Assembly: GCF_947507565.1 (NCBI RefSeq)
Contig: NC_089183.1
Location: 2,046,001-2,110,000, forward strand
Length of the DNA stretch: 64,000 nt
Direction: 5' to 3'
Origin: Oscarella lobularis
Taxonomy: Eukaryota; Porifera; Homoscleromorpha; Homosclerophorida; Oscarellidae
Shown one piece after another: positions 9,083-19,375 of the stretch. The notes beneath the pieces were generated by a model, which had not been told where the DNA came from, did not search any database, and saw only the letters and a program-made list of their open reading frames with translations. How positions within the stretch are numbered: the stretch's first letter is position 1; the number at the start of each line of letters is the position of its first letter. The position numbers and the translations under genes were made by a program.

Positions 9083-10780
9083 ATGGAAGAAACGATCTCA
9101 TTCGAAGCGGAAGGCTACTCATCCTTTGCACGAGAGCAATGCGACTCCTTTCGACTGTCAAACTACCTATGCGACGTCATCATCGTCGGCAAAGAAGGCG
9201 AACGACATCCAGCGCACCGAATAATGCTCGCCGCCGCGAGCCCCTACTTTCGTGCGATGTTCGACGGAAACTTTCTAGAGAGTCAAAAGCCCGAAATCAC
9301 CATTAGCAACATCGACGACGCCGTTCTGAAGCATCTAATCGAGTACGCTTACAGGGGAAAAATCGAATGTCGTGCGACTCTCCACGACGTCCAATGCCTT
9401 TACGAAGGGGCTCACTATCTACAGTTCGATCGTCTTCTGCGGATGTGCAGCGACTGGATCAAACTTCACGTCAATTCGTCGAATTGTCTAAGTTACGCCA
9501 TATTTGCTCATCAATACGACGACTCGACTTTACGTCGACTTTGCGATCGAATTTCTGCTGTGAACATAATGAAATTAGTCGACACCGACGACTTCCGTCT
9601 TCTCTCCGTCGACCACGTGACCCGGCTTTTGAGTCACGACGAACTCGGCGTGCGAGTCGAAAACGACGTCGTTGGCATTCTTCACCAGTGGATCAAACAC
9701 GACGAAACGTCTCGTCGACATCACGCGGAAAATCTCGCAACAAAAGTCATTCGTCTACCGCTAATCGCTTATTCAAACGAGACGTCGTCCCTCGACATTC
9801 TTTCGAATATCAACTCGTCGTCGTTGTTGTCGTCGTCATGCCAACGTCGAGTGGGATGCGAAGGCGTTCTTCTCATCGCCGGCGAAAGCCGGAAATATAA
9901 CGAAGACACGGATAAATACGAATTCGATAGCAGAGCTCAAACGTACGACGCTTACAGCGACACGTGGACGTCATTTCCGTCCCTAGAAGTGCGACGATGC
10001 GAACCGCGAATCGCGACGTCGTTCGGCGTGGCGTACGCTCTCGGCGGTCGCGCCATCGACTTCGAAGTCAAAGACGAGTTCAAGTCGACTCGTCTCGCCG
10101 TCGTCGAACGATACGATCCCGAACGACGGCGTTGGATCGACGACGTGGCGTCCATGTCGACGCCGAGGAGTCGAGACGAAATCGTTTGTTGCGCTAATCG
10201 CATCTATGGCATGAGTCTCGGTGAAGCGACGTGCGAAGTGTTCGATCCGACGACGGGAACGTGGACGCCCGTCGCGTCTCCCGGCGGCGGCGAACGTCGT
10301 CTTAGAAACGGCTATATTTTGTCTTCGCTTGCCGGTAAGATTTTCGCGATTGGGCGCGAGAGGTCCAGTGGGAAATTCGGTCATATGGCGTATGATCCGT
10401 CGGAGAATCGTTGGCTCGATTTTCGTCCCGATGATTACATGAGGTCAATTCACTTGCCCTGCTACGCCTCGATCGGTGACCGCCTCTACATTTTTCCCGC
10501 TGGAAGTCTGGACTCTCGGGAGGTTGTCTTCGACGGTCGCAGTGAGATTTTCTTTGTTTACGACAACTTGTTGCTGCAGCGCTGTTATGGACTTGCTGGA
10601 GATCCTGATCGCAAAAGGCTGTTTTTTCTGGGTAGGAAATCGAACCACAAGCCGGAGTTGGCTCTGTATGTCGGACGAGCGGAAAAGTGGGACGTGAGAG
10701 CTTGGCCTTCTTCAAATTTTCCCGACATGTTTGAGTGCGCTGTTGTAGACAGGAGCCTGGTATTGAACGTTGGCGTTTAA
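9083..10780 (+). CDS. BTB-BACK-Kelch protein 2 (KLHL-like)
   Basis: Tandem paralog of the gene at 5612: 565 residues, single exon, intact, TAA stop. The open frame extends upstream to 8837, but the alignment with gene 1 begins at the Met at 9083, so that is the chosen start. BTB and BACK are almost identical to gene 1. The Ser run is short here. The Kelch half has diverged more, including loss of an acidic insert and changed blade residues. In KLHL proteins the Kelch propeller binds the ubiquitylation target, so the pair may recognise different targets with the same cullin-binding half. That is inference from the family. Confidence 0.9.
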   Translation: MEETISFEAEGYSSFAREQCDSFRLSNYLCDVIIVGKEGERHPAHRIMLAAASPYFRAMFDGNFLESQKPEITISNIDDAVLKHLIEYAYRGKIECRATLHDVQCLYEGAHYLQFDRLLRMCSDWIKLHVNSSNCLSYAIFAHQYDDSTLRRLCDRISAVNIMKLVDTDDFRLLSVDHVTRLLSHDELGVRVENDVVGILHQWIKHDETSRRHHAENLATKVIRLPLIAYSNETSSLDILSNINSSSLLSSSCQRRVGCEGVLLIAGESRKYNEDTDKYEFDSRAQTYDAYSDTWTSFPSLEVRRCEPRIATSFGVAYALGGRAIDFEVKDEFKSTRLAVVERYDPERRRWIDDVASMSTPRSRDEIVCCANRIYGMSLGEATCEVFDPTTGTWTPVASPGGGERRLRNGYILSSLAGKIFAIGRERSSGKFGHMAYDPSENRWLDFRPDDYMRSIHLPCYASIGDRLYIFPAGSLDSREVVFDGRSEIFFVYDNLLLQRCYGLAGDPDRKRLFFLGRKSNHKPELALYVGRAEKWDVRAWPSSNFPDMFECAVVDRSLVLNVGV

Positions 10781-10945
10781 TGTAGACATGGGGCATGTGA
10801 ATTATTGCGTTATTGTTTTTCAAGGTTACCGTAGTACGTGCGGGCAACCGATCACAAAGCAGAACGAATCTCCTTCCATCGTTCGCCCCTCAAGAGCCTA
10901 ATATCGTTCTTTTTTCATCAAGGTACCAAGCCACTTTTTCACGCG
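10781..10945. repeat. Duplicated 3' flank of the Kelch genes, copy 2
   Basis: Counterpart of 7352-7520. Identity ends near the CTTTTTCACGCG motif, and what follows is unrelated to the sequence after copy 1. Confidence 0.8.
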
Positions 10946-11916
10946 TAGTTGTTTTCGATTTATGCCTATTGGCTCATTGATCTTTTCTAGGTGTCACGTG
11001 CTTCGAAGCCCCGTCTTTGTTTTCGGCCACGTTTGCACCGAAAGCGTCTCCAAATCGAAGGTACGGCGCACTTTTCTGAGTTTAGATGCACCGAGTAACC
11101 TTATCGATGCGTTTTAGCTGTCGCGAAGTCCCGTGAAGCGCTATTTTTTCGTCGAAACGTCAACAACGGAGTCTCACATCGCGTCGAAAACAGCAGCTTC
11201 TGGTCAAATCTGTAAGTCCTGCTGGATAAACTGCGATTCGCGATCAAAAACGAGTTGAAAAGAGTTGCACGGCTCTCCGCCCCGCCCCCGAAACGTCAAT
11301 CGCCGTTTTCCCCTTATTTTGCTAGTTAGAAGAAATCTAACAGCGCGAAGTGCCTCTGAAAATGCTAAACTATCATTCGAGACCACTAGAAAGTCGATTC
11401 GCGATGGGGTCAGTTTAGAGCAAGCGTGAACTATAGCACACGGTTTTTTAGCCATTTGGCTCACCTCTCCGTTTTCTAATCTTTTGCTATAAAACTACGG
11501 GAATGAGTAGTCGGTTTGATCTCGCCGCATCAAATCGACTTCAAACGCTAAATTTTGTCTAATTTTTTTACATCGCGTTACCGGAAGTAAACCGTAAGCA
11601 AAGGTAATTGTTCCAAAGAATAAATAATACTACCATCTTTTCTTTTCTTTTTGGAGGTTTTCTCAAGAAGTTGACGAAGAGGTTGACTGCACTGCGGTCC
11701 CAACGTCCTCGGCATGACGGAGACATTGTAACTTCCTCGTAGTTGCATTGTCTTATAAACTGCCTGTATGCCTCCTTTTTGGTATGAGGCTATAACGTCT
11801 AAAAGGCCAACCGTCTCCTGGGCACGAGCCAAAACTGCCCAAATGGCGTATATCTTCGAATAGAGGCTGCTATTTGTATTGGCAGTCTCTGCAGGAGAGT
11901 GACGCCTACAGAAAAC

Positions 11917-11943
11917 GTGCCTGCTTTAATTAAAAGCAGGCAC
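11917..11943. repeat. Perfect hairpin, 11-bp stem
   Basis: GTGCCTGCTTT pairs exactly with AAAGCAGGCAC across a five-base loop. It lies 35 bp from a second hairpin with a related GTGCCT start. Confidence 0.7.
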
Positions 11944-11978
11944 ACATTACTGTGGGGACTGCAGTCTCAGTCTCACGC

Positions 11979-12016
11979 GTGCCTTGCCTGCTCTTTCTAT
12001 AGAGCGGGCGAGGCAC
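11979..12016. repeat. Imperfect hairpin, about 16-bp stem
   Basis: GTGCCTTGCCTGCTCT pairs with AGAGCGGGCGAGGCAC with two mismatches around a six-base loop. With the hairpin at 11917 it forms a pair directly upstream of the coiled-coil kinase gene. A small structured RNA or a transposon end is possible. Nothing decides between them. Confidence 0.6.
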
Positions 12017-12075
12017 ACCTGGGGAGGGGAGGGGAGCAAGAGACAATAGAATGAAGAAATATTTTTATTAATTTA

Positions 12076-13706
12076 ATGGAAAGAATTGAGCGAGAGTTAC
12101 AGCACCTTCGACGACAATGCGCTCAATTGGAGGAAGAAGTGGAGAGTTGTGCTGAAGAGAAGCGTCGTTGCGAAGAGCAGGCAGCTCAAATGAGGTTGAG
12201 AAGAGAAGGCGAAGGCGCAGAAATTTCATTCTACCTAACGTTCTTTTTAGGGGACAACTTGAGGTCCGTACAAACGAAATCTCCACAATACGGTTTCTGA
12301 ATATGCTTTAATAATACGTCATTGATTCTTTATCTTAGCGCCAGTTCTGCTGCAGAGAAACGTCGTTTGGAAGAACAAGTAGCTCAAATGAGGTTGAAGG
12401 AAAGGTGAGAGGGTCGAATTCTTATTCTGTGTTGTTTTTTGCAGAGAAGAGTTGGATCGAAATCAACGCCGTTTTGCAGAAGAAAATGCGTCTATCAGGT
12501 TTTTATTGATAGTTATTCTACATCTCAAAATGTAATGTTTTTTTCAGGAGACAACTTGAGCAACGTACGCGAGAATTGGTATCAGCAACTGAAGCCCTAA
12601 CTCAACTAAGGTACAATGCATTGTTCACGTCTTCTTATTTTGAATCTTTTAATTCAGAGAGGAAAAGACGGTTGCAGTGAGACGCTGTGAAACTCTTCAG
12701 GCATCTCGCGAGGAAATGAAAAATAGCCTAGACCAATTTCTCGACGTTCTCACCGTAAATCCGTATGAACTTGACGTGACCGAACAGAATCTCGGATCGG
12801 GAGCATTTGCCGGTAAAAATCAATAAAGGCATTTATTATTTGATATATAATCAATAACGGTTAGGCGTTTGCATTGGCCTATGGCGTGGCATGCGAGTAG
12901 CTGTGAAGAAATTCCACGAGATCATCACAAATCCTCGCAACCTGGAGCTATTCCGACGCGAAGTCCTCGTGTGCAGTCGACTCCACCACCCCAACATCAT
13001 GACCATTTGCGGAGCAGTGATGGAAGAAGGTACCCCCTTCCAAATTGTCATGGAATTACTTGAGGGGTCGGTGAGCGAAGTCATGAACGCCGCTCACGCC
13101 GCTTCCGGCGCATCTGTGGGCTCCTCCTATCTCACATTCTTCGAACAGCTCTCCATTGCAATGGACGTGACGTCAGCAATAGCCTATCTTCATCAAACGC
13201 GTCCTAAGGCGTACGTCCACGGCGACATACGTCCATCAAACGTTCTCGTGACGCGAGAGATGAAAGCGAAAGTGGGCGACTTGGGAGCGGCTCACATCAT
13301 CGAGAGTTCGCTCTCCGTCGGTCCGATGAGTCCCGACTATCTTGCTCCGGAGCGGATGCCACGTGCCGACGGAACGGCTTTTCCTAGCTCGTTGCCTAGC
13401 GACGTGTACAGTCTGGGCGTGGCATTGATTGAAATATTCACCGCGGCAAGTCCAATTCCCGAGGAGAAACACACGCAATTGTTGTCTCTGGAAGCTCGTC
13501 CCAGCCTATTTCTGCTATGCTCTGAAATGATTGATCGAGACCCAGCCAATCGTCCGTCATCACAGAACTGTTTTGAAAGGCTTAACGCTGAAAGTGAAAG
13601 CGTTTTAGGTCTTCCAGGCTATTTTCCTGTTAAGCGATTTGTGAAAGGTCTCTTCAAAAGAGGCAATCACAGAGTCGTACTATTTACGGGTCTTAACACG
13701 GTTTGA
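12076..13706 (+). CDS. Coiled-coil protein kinase (Kelch-CC-kinase family, copy 1)
   Basis: Several short coiled-coil exons (12076 to about 12810, Glu/Arg/Gln heptads) lead into a protein kinase domain from about 12770 to 13600. Visible kinase motifs are the Gly loop GSGAFAG, VAVKK with the ATP-binding Lys, HGDIRPSN with the catalytic Asp, DLG for DFG, and APER. All key residues are present, so an active TKL-like Ser/Thr kinase is plausible. It ends in TGA. Unlike the copy at 15454 there is no Kelch region upstream. The first coiled-coil exon has GA at 12205-12206 where the copy at 38.3 kb has a GT donor. If that intron is kept, the frame stops at 12300, so the N-terminal part may be broken. 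Confidence 0.7.
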
Positions 13707-14399
13707 TAACTTTCGTATTATTTATTATTTTATTTGTATTTTCTTAGGCATTTTGTCGTGCGCTGACATGTGACGTCATTTTCGTGAGAACCTTTGCGTC
13801 ATCGTATGCACGCATGCGTAGAACACGAAGACGTCGACGGACTTGTCAATCCGAAAACGCCGTCGGAGCCAGCTCCTTTGCCGCAGCATCTTCGATCAAG
13901 ATAGCTGATCTCATCCGCTTTATATCCCGGAGAAGCTCAGCGAGTCAAGGTCGCGCGGAACGCCAGACGGTTAGTTTTCCACGAAAGGCGCCTCTCTCAG
14001 TCGCGTGGGCCCTCCACATAAAGATTTACGGAAGAGAAGTCATACAGTACGATAGCACCCTTTTTCCTTCTTGGGGCCCCCTTTCTCTTTGCATTGCGAC
14101 CGTGCGATCAGATCGAGCCCAACGATATCCGGCAATCAAAGAAATGTCGAAACAGTCCTCCAATAATGGAATTTCGTGATGAGGCCCCTTTTCGTGCTGT
14201 AAGCAGATCCATCGTATATATACTCCATGGTCTCCTCCAGCAGAGAAGGCTTTGAAAGTAGCCGTTCTGTGAGAGTACTGTACATCAATCGGATTCGACG
14301 TTGTGCACGTGCTCTCCCAATTAATACGAGAAACATTATTGATTCTATAGACTATACGCACTCGCACACGTCAATCAGTCAGAACTTATTCGTTTTCAA
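13707..14399. other. Intergenic between convergent genes
   Basis: Short overlapping frames on both strands with no recognisable domain. Lies between the 3' ends of the kinase gene (plus) and the collagen-like candidate (minus). No gene is supported. Confidence 0.3.
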
Positions 14400-15300
14400 C
14401 GAAAATTCCATGTTGCCGAATTCGTAACCTTCGATTTCGGTCGCGACACACTGGAAGCCGAAGGCCCGTGCTTGGCTTTAGCCTGTCGGCGAAAGCGTGA
14501 GCATACGGATACGGATCTCCGGATGACGCATTGTCGCAAAGCCGACCGTTTCCGTCGGTTCTGATTTCGAAGTGCATTGTACCCTTGGAAGAGACGGTAT
14601 GACCAACGAGGGTCACCGGCAAAATCACCTGCTCTCGCTGGACATTTGGTGGCATTCGCCTCGTAAATCCACCCGACATGGGCGATTGCGTTCTGGTCGG
14701 CGTAAATGAAGCCGACGCAGAGAGAGCTGTCGCATAGCTAGAGAAACCATTATTTCGTTTTCCGAAGTAAGAGTTTTCATAAAGTAGAGCTAACTAGCCG
14801 TGCAGATCAGACTGTCGTTCACTCGATTGGCAGCTACTAGATCAATCTGTTGAACAAATTAATTAATTAAGGTACGTAATGGCCAAAATCTCTTCACCAA
14901 AACATGTTCTTACCTCGAAGAGTTTTTCACTGAGTTCTCCGCCAGCCGCGTACTGCAACGCCGTCTCTGTCACTGTCGTTGGCTCGACGTAGAACTTCGC
15001 ATTGTCAAGCAGCCACTTTTTGGAGACATGAAAATATATAAACGAGCTCTCCCTAAAAAAATTCGAATAAAAATATATCTTTCAGACGCATATAGCTGAA
15101 ATTCGTTTTCTCTTTCCTTGTTACTGGGAGCTCCTTTTGTTCCTGGCTCACCCTTGCCACCCTGTAGAAATCAGAATTATAATTGAATTAGGTAATAGGA
15201 AAACACATAATATAGGGCGTTCCCAATGAGATTCATCTGTTCCAAGTACGGTACCGTAACTGGTCATGTTCAGAGCTTCACTGCGGAGAAACGGCGCGAC
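14400..15300 (-). CDS. Candidate multi-exon gene with a collagen-like exon
   Basis: On the minus strand a short exon at about 15130-15165, preceded by a CAG acceptor, encodes four Gly-x-y triplets including GEPGTKGAP. Downstream, about 14935-15055 reads as a normal protein segment ending at a GTAAG donor. A short exon at about 14800-14850 follows. A 90-residue frame at 14386-14740 has Ser/Thr-Pro-rich then mixed sequence. Together they look like an extracellular or membrane protein with a short collagen-like stretch. Exon joins and ends are uncertain and no family is recognised. Confidence 0.3.
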
Positions 15301-15453
15301 GTACAGCATCGCGGTTTGCGCCATTTAATTAACGGAAGTATTTTTAGAAAAATACGAAAGGAAATACGGTGCAGCAGAAGTCATGATGCAGCCGTTCCAA
15401 GTTAGATGGTGTTCCAACAACGATTCACTAACCTACCAAAAGCGGATTCCAGT

Positions 15454-18358
15454 CTAATAATGAAATGAATCGGAGAGGGAGACTTTGTGATGACGATTCA
15501 CTCCCTCTCCTCCAAACGATCCTTTCACCATTCTTTTCACAGCCAATGAACCGTTTTCAACGATTTCCTCCATTTCCTTTCTCAAAACGTCTAGACATTC
15601 GGCACTCCTAGGCCGATATCCAATTTCAATTTCACCCGAAATCATCCTTGAACAAATTTTGTGCAAGTGACGTCGATTTCGAATTCGACTCAACTGGCTA
15701 ATTCTCTCTTCCGAAATTGGACCAACTCCTGTGAAAACTTCAATAAGAGTCACTCCGAGACTGTATACGTCGCTAGGCAACGAGCTTCGTCCCGACGTGG
15801 GCAGATTTCGTTCAGGAGCTAGATACTGGGGACTGAGAGGTCCGGCCGACTTTGAGCTCTCCACCAAGTGAGCAGCTCCCAAATCGGCCAATTTGACTTT
15901 CATATCTCGAGTTACGAGCATATTCGTCGAGCGTATATCTCCGTGAACGTAGGGACGGGGTTTTAGATCGTGAAGATAAGCAATAGCAGACGTCATTTGG
16001 ACGACTGTAGACAGCTGTTCCTAAGAGGATAGATAGGGAAGCACGCCTCCTTTGCGGCCGGCCGCATGGGCAGCATCAATCACTTCGCTCATTGACCCTT
16101 CGAGCAATTCAGAGACGATTTGGAAGGGAATTTCTTCTTGCATAACGGCGCCGCATACGCGGATAATGTTGGGGTGATGAAGTCGACTCGCTGTGACGAC
16201 TTCTCTCCAAAATGTCGGTATTGTTCTTAGCGTTGTGATGAGTGTATGAAACTTTTTCACGGCAACTGACATTCCTTGCCAACAACCAATAATTACATCT
16301 GCGAATAACGCTCTTATTTTTCCTTTTTATTATTCATTAAGTTTTTCTTAACCTGCGTATGCTCCTGAACCAAGTTTTTGTTCTGTGAGATCGACTTGAT
16401 CAGGACGTATGGTAAGCACGTTTATAAATTGATCGAGATTTTGTTCTGCCTCTCTAAGCAATGCCTCGAGTGTTTCCCTAAGACAGAGTTCAATATCGAG
16501 GGCCTGTATAAGCTTGATTTTACGTTTCATTTTCAAGAGCTCGAGTCGCCTCTTTCTTTTCTTCTTGGAGAGCATGACATCGATCTCTACAAATCTCTCT
16601 GCACACAAAGTGCTCGTATAATATAAGAAGAGGACAGCTATCGTTACATTTCTCTTTCTAAACTTTGACATTTCTCTTCCAATTGGCTATGTTTTCAAAA
16701 GTAGCAAAAATGTCTTTTATTTGTAGATACGTCCTTTACCAACCTTTTGTCGTTATCCTGCTCGCAAATTTTCATGTTCTCCAACCTATATGCCGTATAC
16801 ATCTGTTACTACTTTCTATTACCGTTAGTAAGAGAAATCTCACCTTAGTTTTTCCACTTCTCTCTCCAGTTCTGAAATGTAGTTACGCTGTCTTTGAGAC
16901 TCGAGTGGTAATGCAGCTGTGGGGAGATATTCTGACTCATCTATGACGAAGGGCTCGTTAAGTAGGCCTAAATGCAAACTGAAGAACGCTCAACTTCGCA
17001 ATTTGAATTCATTACCTATTGTGACTGAGTAAAGAATACTTTTCAACTGCTGATTCCAGTCTCGACCCCCTGTCATAATAATCTGAGCATATCCATCAGG
17101 TCTTGCGACACAATGTAGAGTGTGAAGCTGGATGGGTACCATTTTCGGATTTAAGTAAAACTATTGACATTTCTTTCTGCTCTCATGTGATCTCAACTAA
17201 CTGACTATTTAAAACCATACCATATATGATCTCCTTTCATTGAGATCGAGTATGTAGCAGTTGTCTGAAAACATGTTATCGCGGTTGTAACCGCCAACAA
17301 GAAGAAAAAAACTTCCTTTTTGGGATCCACTTTTTCTAAATTGACAAATTCTGTGGTCATTTCGAGAGGACGGTTTTGGTGAAAACTCAATAAAAATCCA
17401 AATCTATCGACCACACTATTATATGCTGCAAGCATGACAGGCTATTTATTACCTTTTCCTTTAGATCAATCACATACGCTTCATCTACATATTTACCCGA
17501 GCCACTGTAGCCACCATGAAGTAATCCTCGGCTCTCATCGATTGTTTCTCCAGCAGAACTGCAGAGTGGCTGTGGTCTTTTTCCCCTCAAAATAACATCC
17601 AACCAAGATCCTATTCCTCTAATTAATGCTGAAGCTATTAAATCAATTTTACGCTAAATACCTGTTTCTCTGTCCTCCTCAAATACAAATTGAAAAATCT
17701 CGTTATTTAGCCCGGATTGACAACTTGCTCCCGGTTGAAGGAACGGTTGAGGAATTACTCCTGCTGCCCCTCCAAACATAACAATTTTTCCGCCTATAGC
17801 CCACAAGCAGCAGGCTTCGCGTTTCACAGGGGTCCGTTCATATGTGGGGGGCGTGGCTACCTGAAACCACGTCATTTCCTTCGGATTCAAACCGAAAACG
17901 TCTCCCAGAAGACTCCTATCTTCCTTTCTTCCTCCGTACGAGTAGATAATACCGTTGATGACAACGCATCGTGCTCCCTGGCAAGGCGGAGGAATATTCT
18001 TCCCCTCGGCTAAACGACGAATCCATTTCTTGTTCTCCGATCGAACGTTGCACATCCAGATTTCGTTGCGGGGAAAGAACTTTGGACCAACCCACCATTT
18101 TTCTTCATTTCGACCGCCATACAAATGCAACACGTCGTCGATCAGTGCACTTTCGTGGCCCCATCGTAGTCTCGCGTAGCCAGACCCTTCCCCCTTGGTG
18201 ATATTAACTCTCACCAAGGGGAAAGGGTCTGGGGAACTTCTTTGATCTTCTTGTGTGCCGCTTCCCCCGGATTCCGGGGGGACCATATATGGAATGTTGA
18301 CCATATACGGTAACTCCTTGACGTCACCATATGTCACCCAGGTTTTGTGACAATCCAA
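15454..18358 (-). CDS. Kelch / coiled-coil / protein kinase fusion (copy 2)
   Basis: Read 5' to 3' on the minus strand. The Kelch region (18358 to 17016, four or more exons) has GG doublets after hydrophobic strands and conserved Trp. A coiled-coil exon follows at 16940-16844, more coil at about 16600-16420, then a kinase with GSGAYA, VAVKK, HGDIR-x-x-N, ADLG and APER. The Kelch exon ending at 17016 joins the coil exon at 16940 in phase (GTAATG to CATAG, 75 bp), so Kelch and coil are one protein. In the kinase a TAG lies in frame at 16021-16023. It is the last codon of a 63-bp GT-AG stretch (16083-16021), so either a nonsense mutation or a frame-preserving intron would explain it. Final stop TAG. 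A signalling role with Kelch as target-binding part is inference. Confidence 0.7.
18180..18232. repeat. Long hairpin in left arm of inverted duplication
   Basis: CCAGACCCTT with its continuation pairs with the reverse complement ending AAGGGTCTGG. The stem is about 20 bp and nearly perfect around a loop containing ATATTAA. It lies inside the predicted first Kelch exon of copy 2. Confidence 0.7.
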
Positions 18359-18587
18359 TAAGCGATCACACCAGATTACACTGTACTGTAGAGTGACGCC
18401 ATTCGTTCGCTTGCCACTGAAAGACGCAGCGGGTTAGCAATGGGTAGGGCTCGTTCGATCTGCACGCAACGATTCGCCAGCTGCCATTTTAGCCAGCATT
18501 GGAACCGCTACTTATTGGATTGTCACCCGATCTGGATGACATCATGTCACTCCTACGCGCGGCACACAAGAAGATCAAAGAAGTTCC

Positions 18588-18636
18588 CCAGACCCTCTCC
18601 AGTGGTGATATTAACCACCACTGGAGAGAGGTCTGG
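18588..18636. repeat. Long hairpin in right arm of inverted duplication
   Basis: CCAGACCCTCTCCAGTGGTG pairs with CACCACTGGAGAGAGGTCTGG, one mismatch or bulge, around the same ATATTAA-type loop as the hairpin at 18180. The stem sequence differs from that hairpin at several places but pairing is kept. Confidence 0.7.
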
Positions 18637-18781
18637 CTACGCGAGACTAGCCCCATCGAGGCTCTGGTGCGGCGGTGCCAGCCATTACGGGTCGTCTTCT
18701 CCTAGAATGACTGAAATTTGCACATACCGGTTGCGTACGTAGGCACTTTTCGTACCAGGCAGCAAATCTATATCGCAATGG

Positions 18782-18899
18782 CTTTACTGACAGAAACCCG
18801 TATATAGTACCATATAGTACTAGCTCCTTCTCTCTCCATTCTTTACTGACAGAAACCCGTATATAGTACCATATAGTACTAGCTCCTTCTCTCTCCATT
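18782..18899. repeat. Perfect 59-bp tandem duplication
   Basis: Two identical 59-bp units (18782-18840, 18841-18899), each from CTTTACTGACAGAAACC to CTCTCTCCATT, lie back to back. This indicates a very recent duplication. No gene is seen here. Confidence 0.9.
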
Positions 18900-19375
18900 C
18901 GTGTTACAATGGCCGAACGTCTTTCTGGAAACTTGCAGTTCTGTCCTGGTAACTAACGCTGATTTCTTTACTTTTCTCCTCTCATAATTACAAATGAATA
19001 TCTTCTTTCTAAAGTTTCACTTACCAGTAATTCTTTCGAGCCGTTCCGTTACGGTAACTTCCTTTTTTGATTCCTCTTGGCCTTATTATTTGTTCGGTTC
19101 AATTTATTTTTCTCGTTAGACTGTCGCTGTGAAAAAGAAATACTAAAAGGTCGAGGGGCGACGCATGCAGAATCGGAGGAAATCTTTCTTTTAGCGCGCG
19201 TGCATGATGGAAGACCGCGCCAGGGAGGGCGCAGTGGCTGCCCTATACACGGCTGACGTCTTTTGTATTTTTCATAATTTTTTAACCTATTTATGTGTAG
19301 TGTCAGGAGTTCATTTCAATATCACGTGAACAGGTGGATATCGATTAATTTTCCGTCGCGCATGTACGTGTCAAA

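Larger units (their letters stand above)
10946..12075. other. Intergenic, one unassigned minus-strand frame
   Basis: Mostly without recognisable genes. A minus-strand frame at 11578-11832 (84 codons, ending in a Lys-rich segment) continues open upstream to about 11890. It has ordinary protein composition but no family I can name, and it could be an exon or chance. Two hairpins at 11917 and 11979 stand at its 5' side. A G-rich run follows at about 12020. Confidence 0.3.
18170..18660. repeat. Inverted duplication joining two Kelch-family 5' ends
   Basis: The sequence from about 18170 to 18360 recurs in reverse complement at about 18499-18660. Shared stretches include the GGGGAACTTCTTTGATCTTC block and GTGACAATCCAATAAG. 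Copy 2 (minus) and copy 3 (plus) of the Kelch family therefore lie head to head with a palindrome between them. Each arm holds a long hairpin. Confidence 0.75.

Noticed and set aside
18180-18636. Hairpins as origins of a circular ssDNA virus
   Set aside because: The loop only loosely resembles the known nonanucleotide and no Rep gene is near.
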